Positions 1-8,056 of a DNA stretch of 64,000 bases are shown piece by piece. A model generated the notes under the pieces. It was given only the letters and a program-made list of their open reading frames with translations. It was not told where the DNA came from and did not search any database. Within the stretch, counting starts at the first letter, position 1. Every line of letters starts with the position of its first letter. A program made the translations under genes and the position numbers. Source of the DNA: Acholeplasma sp. OttesenSCG-928-E16 (lineage in GTDB: Bacteria > Bacillota_I > Bacilli_A > Acholeplasmatales > Acholeplasmataceae); contig JAJDIT010000001.1 in assembly GCA_030266845.1 (NCBI GenBank), positions 98,174 to 162,173 on the forward strand. The letters are read 5' to 3'.

Positions 1-40
1 GAACTTATCGTCTTAAATAAATTATTAAAAAGGGGGAAAA

Positions 41-484
41 ATGAGAGCATTTGAAGTAATTAGTAAATATCAAGAGAAAAATATTAATCTACCTAAAAGG
101 TCAACAAAGTATAGTGCTGGGTACGATATTGAAAGTGCTGAGGATATTACCATTAATCCAAAAGAAATATGTATGGTTCCAACTGGCCTTAAAGTTAAGT
201 TAGCAGATGATGAAGTGCTATTTATCTACAACCGCTCATCAATGGGGGCAAAAAGAAACTTAATGTTACCTAATGGAGTAGGAGTTATTGATGCTGATTA
301 TTACAATAACGAGGAGAATGAGGGGGCTATTTCGGTTTTACTTTATAATTTTGGAGATACTCCGCAAGAAATAAAAAAAGGCGAAAGGATCGCCCAAGGA
401 ATTTTTTCTAAATATCTAAAAACTATCGATGATATACCAAAAGACAATTTAAGAAGCGGCGGTTTTGGTAGTAGCGGTAAATAA
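41..484 (+). CDS. dut: deoxyuridine 5'-triphosphate nucleotidohydrolase (dUTPase)
   Basis: Hydrolyses dUTP to dUMP and pyrophosphate, keeping uracil out of DNA and feeding dTMP synthesis; cytoplasmic homotrimer. All five trimeric dUTPase motifs are visible in 147 residues: AGYDI (26-30), RSSMG (65-69), GVIDADY (81-87), GERIAQ (114-119) and the glycine-rich C-terminal RSGGFGSSGK (138-147). Motif III is followed by an acidic NNEENEG stretch instead of the more usual RGE. The ATG follows a run AAAAAGGGGG at about 28-36 that serves as ribosome binding site. It converges with manA, with only 4 bases between the two stop codons and no obvious terminator. Family assignment is secure. Confidence 0.96.
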   Translation: MRAFEVISKYQEKNINLPKRSTKYSAGYDIESAEDITINPKEICMVPTGLKVKLADDEVLFIYNRSSMGAKRNLMLPNGVGVIDADYYNNEENEGAISVLLYNFGDTPQEIKKGERIAQGIFSKYLKTIDDIPKDNLRSGGFGSSGK

Positions 485-488
485 TTAA

Positions 489-1415
489 TTAAACGCTAGA
501 GATCATTAATGTTAGGTTTCCGGATATCAAAATATTATCAAAAGTGGAAGGTATGATGAAACTCATACCTTTTTTTAAACTATAATTAAGAATTTTTCCT
601 GTTCCTTCTAAGATAGTAACTAATAAATAAGTATCAACTGCTAAATTAAAATCCCCACTAATGTCTATTTTTCTAACTGTAAAAAAATTATTACTAATAA
701 ACGTTTTTATAGTGGCATTTTGGTAATTTTCAACCAAGTTATCTAATATAGGTTCTTTATGAGGAATAATGCACGCCTCAATTGCATCGTTCAAATGGAG
801 AGTTCTTTTTAAGCCGTTTTCATCAACTCGGTCATAATCGTATAGACGGTATGTGATATTAGAAGAAGTTTGTGTTTCTAAAACTAAAATGCCAGCTCCC
901 ATGGCATGTAGTGTCCCAGCAGGAACATAAATAAAATCACCTTTTTTCACTCTTTTTTTTATTAAAAGATCATTCCATCTATTCTCATTAATCATCATCT
1001 CAAATTGACTTTTAGATAATGCATTATGGCCAAAGATAATGTATGAATCAATAGCGGCATCAAGGATATACCAACACTCAGTTTTTCCTAAATCATTTGA
1101 TTTTATCGCTAATGAGTCATTTGGATGGACTTGAACCGATGTTTCTTTATTAGAATCGATTATTTTTATTAATAATGGAAAATCAAGAGAACTAGAATTA
1201 TTAAATAAATTCCTATTAGAAAAAAAGACACTACTTAAGGTTTTTCCTTGATAGATGCCGTTTAAAATAGTACAATCTCCGTTTTTATGACCTGATATTG
1301 CCCAACACTCACCTGTTTTATCAGATGGGATATCAAATCCAAAAAAAGTCCTAAGTTTTTTTCCACCCCAAATCAATTCTTTATACACGGGGTTAATGAT
1401 TAATAAATCTTTCAT
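489..1415 (-). CDS. manA: mannose-6-phosphate isomerase, class I (short form)
   Basis: Interconverts mannose-6-phosphate and fructose-6-phosphate; cytoplasmic zinc enzyme. The cupin metal ligands are recognisable: QVHPND (95-100), KTECWY (111-116) and GTLHAMG (167-173), followed by the typical ITYRLYDYDR segment. At 308 residues it matches the short Bacillus type (about 315) rather than the roughly 390-residue enterobacterial form. The ATG is preceded on the minus strand by AGAGGTA six bases upstream. It is divergent from nagA. Its product joins glycolysis at fructose-6-phosphate, the same entry point as NagB, but no mannose transporter is visible nearby. Confidence 0.93.
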   Translation of the reverse strand: MKDLLIINPVYKELIWGGKKLRTFFGFDIPSDKTGECWAISGHKNGDCTILNGIYQGKTLSSVFFSNRNLFNNSSSLDFPLLIKIIDSNKETSVQVHPNDSLAIKSNDLGKTECWYILDAAIDSYIIFGHNALSKSQFEMMINENRWNDLLIKKRVKKGDFIYVPAGTLHAMGAGILVLETQTSSNITYRLYDYDRVDENGLKRTLHLNDAIEACIIPHKEPILDNLVENYQNATIKTFISNNFFTVRKIDISGDFNLAVDTYLLVTILEGTGKILNYSLKKGMSFIIPSTFDNILISGNLTLMISSV

Positions 1416-1500
1416 AATACCTCTATAAAAAGAGTATCTTAAATACCATTTAGAGTCAAGGAGTAACTATTATTATCAAGTTTTTTATTGTATAAACAGC

Positions 1501-1542
1501 TTGTTAAATATAAAAAAATGATATGATAATATTGATAAGGAG
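1501..1542 (+). promoter_or_regulatory. putative nagA promoter and ribosome binding site
   Basis: A -35-like TTGTTA (1501-1506) lies 18 bases before GATAAT (1525-1530); TATGAT (1522-1527) at 15 bases is an alternative -10. AAGGAG at 1537-1542 precedes the nagA ATG. Assignment is by consensus matching only. Confidence 0.5.
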
Positions 1543-1550
1543 TATTAAAC

Positions 1551-2672
1551 ATGAAAATAAAGAACATTAAGATTATCTTAGAAGACAAAATAATTGAATC
1601 AGGCATTGAAATTAAAGATGGTAAAATCCAAAAAATCGGATTTGTGGAAGATGGTATCGATTATAGTAATTATTATTTGGCACCAGGATTTATTGATCAA
1701 CATACGCATGGGGCTCATGGCAGTGATGCGATGGATGGAACGATAGAAAACTTAGAAGAAATAGCGATATCTTTACTAAAAGAGGGAACCACTTCTTTTT
1801 TAGCAACCACAATGACAATGGAAGAAGATAAAATTAAAAAAGCGATTCAAGCGGTAAATGATTATAAATCCGATAGAGGAGCTAACATTTTAGGCGTTCA
1901 TTTTGAGGGACCTTTCATTAATAAAGAAAAAAAAGGAGCTCAAAAAGAAGAGAATATTAAAGTTCCATCGATTGATTTTATTAAAAGAGTTAATGTTGGT
2001 AACCAAATTAAAATAGTAACGATTGCTCCAGAAACAAAAGGAGCATTAGAAGTAATTAGGTATTTAAAAGATAATAATATAGTAGCATCAATTGGGCACA
2101 CTGCAGCAACCGCAAATGAGGTTTTAGAAGCAATTAAGGCAGGAGCTACCCAAGTTACCCACGCTTACAATGCAATGAGTCCATTTACCCACCGACAAAT
2201 CGGGGTAGTCGGAGCAATGTTATTGTATGATGAACTAAAAGCTGAATTAATTTGTGATGGAATTCATGTTTCAAAAGAAGCTATTCAATTGTTGCTTAAA
2301 AATAAAGGGATATCAAATATTTTCTTAATAACTGATGCCATGAGAGCAAAAGATATTGATGAAACCATTTCAGAATTAGGTGGACAAGCAGTTTATATTA
2401 AAGACAATTCTGCTAGATTAGAAGATGGAACTTTAGCTGGCAGTATTTTAAAAATGATAGATGGAATAAAAAACATTATTAAATTTACAAACGTATCATT
2501 AGTTGAAGCGATTAGAATGGCTTCAACTAATCCGGCTAAAAATATTGGAGTATATGAAAATAAGGGTAGCATTGCAGTTAATAAGGACGCTGACCTAGTA
2601 ATTTTAGACCAAAATTTGAAGGTTGTTAAAACGATTGTAGCTGGCAAAGTTTTATTTGAAAATAATAATTAA
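1551..2672 (+). CDS. nagA: N-acetylglucosamine-6-phosphate deacetylase
   Basis: Deacetylates GlcNAc-6-phosphate to glucosamine-6-phosphate plus acetate. It is the committed cytoplasmic step of amino-sugar breakdown and the step just after MurQ in MurNAc catabolism. Amidohydrolase-superfamily signatures are intact: HTH metal ligands (51-53), GVHFEGPF with metal-binding Glu119, IGHT with a His (about 183), the substrate loop THAYNAM (203-209), and catalytic Asp262 in ITDAM. Length (373) is typical. It is followed by nagB, which has its own -10 element, so the two may be partly independent transcripts. It forms the metabolic exit of the MurNAc/GlcNAc salvage genes found further downstream. Confidence 0.96.
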   Translation: MKIKNIKIILEDKIIESGIEIKDGKIQKIGFVEDGIDYSNYYLAPGFIDQHTHGAHGSDAMDGTIENLEEIAISLLKEGTTSFLATTMTMEEDKIKKAIQAVNDYKSDRGANILGVHFEGPFINKEKKGAQKEENIKVPSIDFIKRVNVGNQIKIVTIAPETKGALEVIRYLKDNNIVASIGHTAATANEVLEAIKAGATQVTHAYNAMSPFTHRQIGVVGAMLLYDELKAELICDGIHVSKEAIQLLLKNKGISNIFLITDAMRAKDIDETISELGGQAVYIKDNSARLEDGTLAGSILKMIDGIKNIIKFTNVSLVEAIRMASTNPAKNIGVYENKGSIAVNKDADLVILDQNLKVVKTIVAGKVLFENNN

Positions 2673-2718
2673 AAACCGAAAAAACTTGATAAAACATTAA
2701 ATAAAAAAATTAATGGTC

Positions 2719-2724
2719 TATAAT
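2719..2724 (+). promoter_or_regulatory. TATAAT -10 element upstream of nagB within a palindrome
   Basis: A perfect TATAAT sits in the 86-base nagA-nagB gap and begins a 14-base palindrome TATAATATATTATA (2719-2732). No good -35 lies at 16-18 bases; TTGATA at 2686-2691 is too distant. The palindrome could be an operator or simply AT-rich coincidence. Confidence 0.4.
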
Positions 2725-2758
2725 ATATTATATATGCCTAAAAAAGGAGATAAATAAT

Positions 2759-3481
2759 ATGAACATCAGAATTTTCAATGATAAAGAAGAACTGTATAGA
2801 GAAGCGGCTAATTTTTTTATTGACCATGTTAAAGAAAACCCTAATGCTATTTTAGGATTAGCTACCGGAGCAACACCGATTCCCTTATATCAAAACTTAA
2901 TTCTTGACCATAAAGAAAACAAAACCGATTATAGTAAAGTTAAATCTTTTAATCTTGATGAATATATCGGATTACCAAAGGATCATAAAGAAACATACTA
3001 TAATTTCATGAACGAAAACTTATTTAAATATATTAACATTAAAGAAACATATGTCCCAAATGGAGATCCAAATAAAAAGGAACAATCATGTTTAGAATAT
3101 GAAAATCTAATTAGCAATAATCAAATTGAAATTCAATTACTAGGATTAGGAGCTAATGGACATATTGGGTTTAATGAACCCTTAACTCCATTTGATTCAA
3201 AGACACACATCGTTACTTTGGCAAATAAAACCAGAGAGGATAACGCAAGATTCTTTAATTCACTAGATGAAGTGCCAAAAGAAGCAATAACCATGGGGAT
3301 TGCTTCCATCATGAAAGCTAAGACTTTAATTTTATTAGCAGTTGGAGAAAATAAAGCTGACGCTATCTATGAAATGATTTATGGTAAGGTTTCAACTGAA
3401 TGTCCAGCTTCAATCTTGCAAACACACAGTGATTGTTATGTGTTTATCGATCGAGCTGCGGCATCAAAAATAAATAAATAG
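2759..3481 (+). CDS. nagB: glucosamine-6-phosphate deaminase
   Basis: Converts glucosamine-6-phosphate to fructose-6-phosphate and ammonia, delivering amino-sugar carbon to glycolysis. It has the NagB signatures GLATGATP (33-40, phosphate loop), FNLDEY with catalytic Asp67, and GLGANGHIGFNEP (129-141) with His135 and Glu140. The length of 240 residues is the short Gram-positive type, lacking the extended allosteric C-terminus of the E. coli enzyme. An AAAAAGGAG ribosome binding site lies upstream. The following GNAT gene starts 15 bases after the stop, so the two are probably co-transcribed. Confidence 0.97.
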   Translation: MNIRIFNDKEELYREAANFFIDHVKENPNAILGLATGATPIPLYQNLILDHKENKTDYSKVKSFNLDEYIGLPKDHKETYYNFMNENLFKYINIKETYVPNGDPNKKEQSCLEYENLISNNQIEIQLLGLGANGHIGFNEPLTPFDSKTHIVTLANKTREDNARFFNSLDEVPKEAITMGIASIMKAKTLILLAVGENKADAIYEMIYGKVSTECPASILQTHSDCYVFIDRAAASKINK

Positions 3482-3495
3482 TGAGGGATAAAAAT

Positions 3496-4446
3496 ATGGA
3501 ACTAAGAAGAGGAAGAGATCGAATATTAGATTTAAAGGCAGTTTTTGATGATGCAACTAAGGCAGAGTATTACTTTAAGCCGATGAGCGAGGACCAATTT
3601 AGGGGTAGAGTCAACAACAAAAACATCTTAGATGATGGAATTATTTATTGTGTAGAAAATGATGAAGTTATCGGTTATGGAATGGGCTATGTCAGTGACA
3701 TTACAGGACATATTGATTCAATCGTCGTAAAAAAAGCATTCCAAAATAAAGGTGTTGGATCATTAATACTAAAAGAATTAGAAAACTATTTTAAACAAAA
3801 CGGAGCCAAAAAAATAAGAGTTACATCTTATTACACCTGGTTGATTCCTGGATATGAGATGCATGATCACCCGAATTCTCCAGGGATTAGATATAACTCT
3901 AATCAATACTTTTTCTTTTTAAGAAATGGATACAACGTAATTGGACATCAAGATGCATTTCATTTAGAACTAAAAAATTATGAGATGAGTGATTCTATTC
4001 AAAATATTTTAGAAGAAAACAAAAAAGATGGTTATGTAATCGAACTATATGATGCCAAAAGACATAAGGGATTTGAAGAATTTTATCAAGCTATCCAAAA
4101 TCCTGGATTTGAACATTCAATTAGATATAATCTAGGTTTAGAAAATCCAAGACCATTCTTAGTCGTTTCTGATAAAGAAAATAATGTATTAGGATGGACT
4201 GGAGCCATTTGGAATGAAGAAAGCGGAAGAGGCCATTTTGATGGAATTACTATTTCACCAGAAATCAGAGGAAGAGGACTTGGTAAGGCTTTATTTTCAA
4301 TGTTAGCATATGAATCTAAGAAAAATGGAGCAAGTTTTATGACTTTTTATACCGGATTAACAAATCATGCTCGTTATATTTATTTAGGTGCTGGATTTAA
4401 CATTGCTCAATCATTCGCAATGATGGAAAAAGTATTAGTTAAATAG
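3496..4446 (+). CDS. tandem-GNAT acetyltransferase family protein
   Basis: Predicted cytoplasmic acyl-CoA-dependent N-acetyltransferase of unknown substrate. Two GNAT acetyl-CoA loops are visible: NKGVGSLILKELE near residue 90 and the classical RGRGLGKALFSMLAYE near residue 265, the second followed by the usual GAGF ending, so this is a double-domain GNAT of 316 residues. ATG at 3496 is preferred over an in-frame GTG at 3481 because GTGAGGGA at 3481-3488 is then the ribosome binding site. It follows nagB directly, so an amino-sugar substrate is conceivable, but nothing in the sequence proves it. Confidence 0.7.
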   Translation: MELRRGRDRILDLKAVFDDATKAEYYFKPMSEDQFRGRVNNKNILDDGIIYCVENDEVIGYGMGYVSDITGHIDSIVVKKAFQNKGVGSLILKELENYFKQNGAKKIRVTSYYTWLIPGYEMHDHPNSPGIRYNSNQYFFFLRNGYNVIGHQDAFHLELKNYEMSDSIQNILEENKKDGYVIELYDAKRHKGFEEFYQAIQNPGFEHSIRYNLGLENPRPFLVVSDKENNVLGWTGAIWNEESGRGHFDGITISPEIRGRGLGKALFSMLAYESKKNGASFMTFYTGLTNHARYIYLGAGFNIAQSFAMMEKVLVK

Positions 4447-4490
4447 AGATAAAAATAACCAAAACTTGAAAAATAAGATAAAAATAAGAA

Positions 4491-4525
4491 AAAAAGTTGC
4501 ACCTTTATGGTGCTTCTTTTATACT
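4491..4525 (+). promoter_or_regulatory. etfB promoter coinciding with an inverted repeat
   Basis: TTGCAC (4497-4502) and TATACT (4520-4525) are separated by exactly 17 bases. The inverted repeat GCACC/GGTGC (4499-4503 and 4509-4513), widened by AAG/CTT, lies across the -35 and spacer. It can be read as a short terminator for the nagB-GNAT transcript (A-tract before, CTTCTTTT after) or as an operator controlling the etf-lactate dehydrogenase operon. Both may be true. Confidence 0.5.
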
Positions 4526-4573
4526 ATGTATAAATCTAAAACATTTTGTTTATTTATGTAGGAGGATAATAAC

Positions 4574-5365
4574 ATGAAAATAATAACTTGTGTTAAACAG
4601 GTTCCAGCCACTACGGAGGTTGAAATAGATCCACAAACTGGTAATTTAGTGCGTGACGCAAATAATGTAAAAATGAACCCGTTTGATCTATATGGTTTAG
4701 AAATGGCATTTGAAATTAAAGAAAAGATTAAAGATTCAAGTGTTCACGCTATTTCAATGGGACCACTAGCCGCATTAGGGGTTTTAAATGAGTCTTTATA
4801 TATGGGAGCCGATGAAGCTACATTAATAAGCGATCGAAGAATGGGAGGAGCGGATGTTTTAGCAACCGCTTATACTATTTCACAATTAGTGAAATTTTTA
4901 AAACCGTTTGATATAGTTATATGTGGTAAACAAACTACCGATGGAGATACTGCACAAGTCGGACCAGAAATGGCCGAATTTCTTGGGATTCCGCATGTTC
5001 CTTATGTTACAAATATTATAAAAGTTACCGATAAATCGATAACATTAAGAAGTGCGTATGACGACTACGATGAAGAAGTTGAAGTTTCTTACCCTTGTTT
5101 AATTACAGTTGAAAAAGATTCTAATGTTCCAAGGCTTCCTTCTTATAAAAGAAAACAAGAAGTATTAGACTATAAAATAAAAGTTGTTTCTCTTGGTGAT
5201 CTAGAAGATCAAAACCCAGCACATTATGGGCTAACTGGTTCACCGACTCAAGTTGATGAGATTTTTCCGCCTAATAAAAGCGTTGATTCAAAATTAATCA
5301 AAGGTTCTAAAAAAGAAATAGCTAAAGAATTATTCGATGTTTTATTAAGTAATAAATATTTATAG
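4574..5365 (+). CDS. etfB: electron transfer flavoprotein, beta subunit (LctB-like)
   Basis: Small subunit of a heterodimeric electron transfer flavoprotein. The EtfB signature CGKQTTDGDTAQVGP is at 117-131, and the start MKIITCVKQVP is typical; length 263 is normal. An AGGAGGAT ribosome binding site precedes the ATG. The order etfB-etfA-lactate dehydrogenase matches the lctBCD arrangement of Acetobacterium woodii, where the EtfB carries the bifurcating FAD and meets NAD. Bifurcation is inferred from the neighbours and from the iron-sulfur extension of EtfA, not from this subunit alone. Confidence 0.93.
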   Translation: MKIITCVKQVPATTEVEIDPQTGNLVRDANNVKMNPFDLYGLEMAFEIKEKIKDSSVHAISMGPLAALGVLNESLYMGADEATLISDRRMGGADVLATAYTISQLVKFLKPFDIVICGKQTTDGDTAQVGPEMAEFLGIPHVPYVTNIIKVTDKSITLRSAYDDYDEEVEVSYPCLITVEKDSNVPRLPSYKRKQEVLDYKIKVVSLGDLEDQNPAHYGLTGSPTQVDEIFPPNKSVDSKLIKGSKKEIAKELFDVLLSNKYL

Positions 5366-5374
5366 GTGGATATT

Positions 5375-6580
5375 ATGTCATATATTAAAATAAATCAAGA
5401 AAAAGTAACTAAAGAAATAGCCAAAGAACTTCAACAACTATGTCCGTTTGGAGCTTTTGACTATCAAGATGGAGTTTTATCAATCAATGCCGGCTGTAAG
5501 ATGTGTCGGGCTTGTATAAAAAAAGGTCCAGCAGGGGTTTGTGAGTTTATTGAAGATAAAAAAGTTTTAATTGATAAAACAAAGTATAAAGGGATCGCTG
5601 TTTTTGTTGAAATGCATAATAAAAAAGCACATCCAGTTTCTTATGAATTAATTGGCAAAGCTCAAGAAATAGCGAAGATAACGAAAGACGAAGTATATGC
5701 AGTTGTTATTGGGCATGATGTTATGCATGTCGCAAAAGAAGCATTAACATATGGTGTTGATAAGGTCTTCCTATATGATGACCCTCAATTTAATGATTTT
5801 AATGTTGAGGTATATACTAACGTTTTTGAAAGCTTTTTTAATAAATACCAAAACAATATTATTCTAATGGGGAGTACGCCACTAGGTAGAAGTTTCGCAC
5901 CAAGAATTGCAGCAAGATTAAAAACCGGGTTAACCGCTGACTGTACAATGTTAGATTTAACAAAAAATAATGACTTATTACAAATAAGACCAGCTTTTGG
6001 TGGCAATATTATGGCAAAAATCCATACGCCAAACCACCGACCTCAAATGGCTACTATCAGATATAAAATGTTTAATAAACCAGAGATAGTAGAGCCATTT
6101 GGAGTAATCATTAAAGAGGAAACCGACCAAATCAATAAAGATTCAAGAATTAATCTTTTAAAGATTGATAATAAGCCGATTGTAGATGATATTTCTGATG
6201 CTGAGGTTATTATCGCAGTTGGAAGAGCTTTTAAGAAAGAACAAGATTTAGCCTTAATTGAGCCATTAAGAAAAAAACTCAATGCCTCAATTGGTTGTAC
6301 TAGACCTTTAATTGAAAACGGATGGTGTGATATTAGACAACAAATCGGATTATCAGGCCGTACAGTTAAACCTAAGTTAATCATCAATCTAGGAATAAGT
6401 GGAGCAGTTCATTTTATTGAAGGTATGAAAGAATCAGAACTGATTATTAGTGTTAATAATGACCCTAATAACAAGTTATTTTCAATAAGTCATTATTCGA
6501 TTTTAGGTGATATCTATGATGTATTACCAGAACTGAATGAATTGATTGATTCTTTATTGGAAGGTGAAAAAAATGTATAA
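5375..6580 (+). CDS. etfA: electron transfer flavoprotein alpha subunit with N-terminal [4Fe-4S] domain (LctC-like)
   Basis: Large ETF subunit. Residues 1-60 form a ferredoxin-like extension with Cys23 (CP motif) and a CxxCxxC at Cys41, 44 and 47, enough for one [4Fe-4S] cluster. Then come the EtfA domains, with PLGRSFAPRIAARLKTG and the FAD-binding GISGAVHFIEGM near the C-terminus. An iron-sulfur-extended EtfA is characteristic of Ldh-EtfAB and Car-type confurcating complexes. ATG at 5375 with GGTGG upstream is preferred over the in-frame GTG at 5366. It starts 9 bases after etfB ends and overlaps the dehydrogenase gene by 8 bases, which indicates a tightly coupled operon. Confidence 0.92.
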   Translation: MSYIKINQEKVTKEIAKELQQLCPFGAFDYQDGVLSINAGCKMCRACIKKGPAGVCEFIEDKKVLIDKTKYKGIAVFVEMHNKKAHPVSYELIGKAQEIAKITKDEVYAVVIGHDVMHVAKEALTYGVDKVFLYDDPQFNDFNVEVYTNVFESFFNKYQNNIILMGSTPLGRSFAPRIAARLKTGLTADCTMLDLTKNNDLLQIRPAFGGNIMAKIHTPNHRPQMATIRYKMFNKPEIVEPFGVIIKEETDQINKDSRINLLKIDNKPIVDDISDAEVIIAVGRAFKKEQDLALIEPLRKKLNASIGCTRPLIENGWCDIRQQIGLSGRTVKPKLIINLGISGAVHFIEGMKESELIISVNNDPNNKLFSISHYSILGDIYDVLPELNELIDSLLEGEKNV

Positions 6581-7967
6581 AAAAATTAATGAAAAAGACC
6601 TTGAGTACTTAAGAAAAATAACAAGCCAAGATCGTGTTTTTTCAAAAGATGAAATAGAATCAGATTATACTCACGATGAGTTAGGAACAGTCAAGGCAAT
6701 TCCAGAAGTTCATGTTAAGGTGATTAACAAAGAAGAAGTAATAGAAATTATGAAATATGCTCATAAGGAAGTAATTCCAGTCACTGTTAGAGGAGCTGGA
6801 ACTGGTTTAGTTGGAGCATGTGTTCCTGTATCAGGGGGTATTCTTTTAGATTTATCTAAGATGACCCAATTTATCGAACTAGATAAAGAAAACTTAACAT
6901 TAACAGTTGAGCCTGGTGTTTTATTACTAGATATTTATGAATACGTTGAAAAAGAGGGATTATTTTATGCTCCAGACCCAGGAGAAAAGACAGCGACTAT
7001 CGGTGGCAATATCGCGTGTAACGCAGGTGGAATGAGAGCTGTAAAATACGGTGTTACAAGAGACTGGGTAAGAGGATTAGAAGTTGTTTTAGCAAATGGT
7101 GATTTAATCCATTTAGGAGGCAAAGTAGTCAAAAACAGCACTGGATATGATTTAAAAGATTTAATTATCGGTTCTGAAGGAACGTTAGCGATTGTTGTTA
7201 GTGCAACCTTAAAATTGATTCCTAAACCAAAGAGACTTACAAGTCTTTTAGTTCCTTTTGAAACGTTAGAACAAGCAATAGAAGTAGCTCCTAAATTAAT
7301 GGTTGATCATGTTATTCCAACAGGATTAGAAATATTTGAGAAAACTTCGATTAAAAGTAGTGAGGAGTTTTTAGGAAAGAAAATTCCAAATGGTAATTAT
7401 GAAGCATATCTTTTATTAAGCTATGATGGAAGTAATGATCAAGCACTAGAAGAAGATATTGAAATTGCTAGTAAGCTTTGTGTAGAAAAATATGGAGCTA
7501 TCGATGCTTTCTTGGTTGACACCGAAGAAAGAAAAGGCAATATTTGGACAGTAAGAGGTGGTTTCTTAGAAGCTATTAAAGCGTCTACAACGGAGATGGA
7601 TGAATGTGATGTAGTATTACCAAGATCTAACATTTTAGAGTTCTTAAATTATACAAAAGAGGTTAGCAAAAACCTTAAAATGAGAATTCCTTATTTTGGA
7701 CACATCGGCGATGGAAATCTCCATATCTATTTATGTAAAGACGATATTGAGCAAAAAAAATATGATGAGTTAAAACAAAAAGGTTTTGATTTATTGTATA
7801 AGAAAGCTTATGAGTTAGGCGGATTAGTTTCTGGGGAACACGGAATTGGATATGCCAAAAGAGAATACCTAGAAAAAATGACTGAAAAACCACACCTTGA
7901 ATTAATGAAGTCAATCAAAAAGGTATTTGATCCAAAAGGAATCTTAAATCCAAATAAAGTAGTATAA
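6573..7967 (+). CDS. lctD: FAD-dependent (D-)lactate dehydrogenase, GlcD/LctD family
   Basis: FAD-linked 2-hydroxyacid dehydrogenase of the vanillyl-alcohol-oxidase fold. The FAD-binding segments are RGAGTGLVGA (73-82), GGNIACNAGG (about 134-143) and the STGYDLKDLIIGSEG stretch; the C-terminal half has HIGDGNLH (about 376) and SGEHGIG (about 420). With the adjacent EtfAB it resembles the A. woodii lactate dehydrogenase that couples lactate oxidation to NAD reduction using reduced ferredoxin. Family members are commonly D-lactate specific, and MurQ in this window produces D-lactate. Glycolate or 2-hydroxyglutarate oxidation remains possible. ATG at 6573 follows GAAGGTGA. Confidence 0.85.
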   Translation: MYKKINEKDLEYLRKITSQDRVFSKDEIESDYTHDELGTVKAIPEVHVKVINKEEVIEIMKYAHKEVIPVTVRGAGTGLVGACVPVSGGILLDLSKMTQFIELDKENLTLTVEPGVLLLDIYEYVEKEGLFYAPDPGEKTATIGGNIACNAGGMRAVKYGVTRDWVRGLEVVLANGDLIHLGGKVVKNSTGYDLKDLIIGSEGTLAIVVSATLKLIPKPKRLTSLLVPFETLEQAIEVAPKLMVDHVIPTGLEIFEKTSIKSSEEFLGKKIPNGNYEAYLLLSYDGSNDQALEEDIEIASKLCVEKYGAIDAFLVDTEERKGNIWTVRGGFLEAIKASTTEMDECDVVLPRSNILEFLNYTKEVSKNLKMRIPYFGHIGDGNLHIYLCKDDIEQKKYDELKQKGFDLLYKKAYELGGLVSGEHGIGYAKREYLEKMTEKPHLELMKSIKKVFDPKGILNPNKVV

Positions 7968-7991
7968 GAAACTAACAAGATAATAATTACT

Positions 7992-8029
7992 AAAAGTATA
8001 GTGATATTAAAATGCATTATACTTTTTTT
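7992..8029 (+). terminator. rho-independent terminator after the etf-lactate dehydrogenase operon
   Basis: AAAAGTATA (7992-8000) pairs perfectly with TATACTTTT (8018-8026) and runs into a T-tract. The next gene has its own extended -10, TGGTATACT, at 8032-8040. Confidence 0.7.
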
Positions 8030-8056
8030 AATGGTATACTATTATATGAGGAAAAT

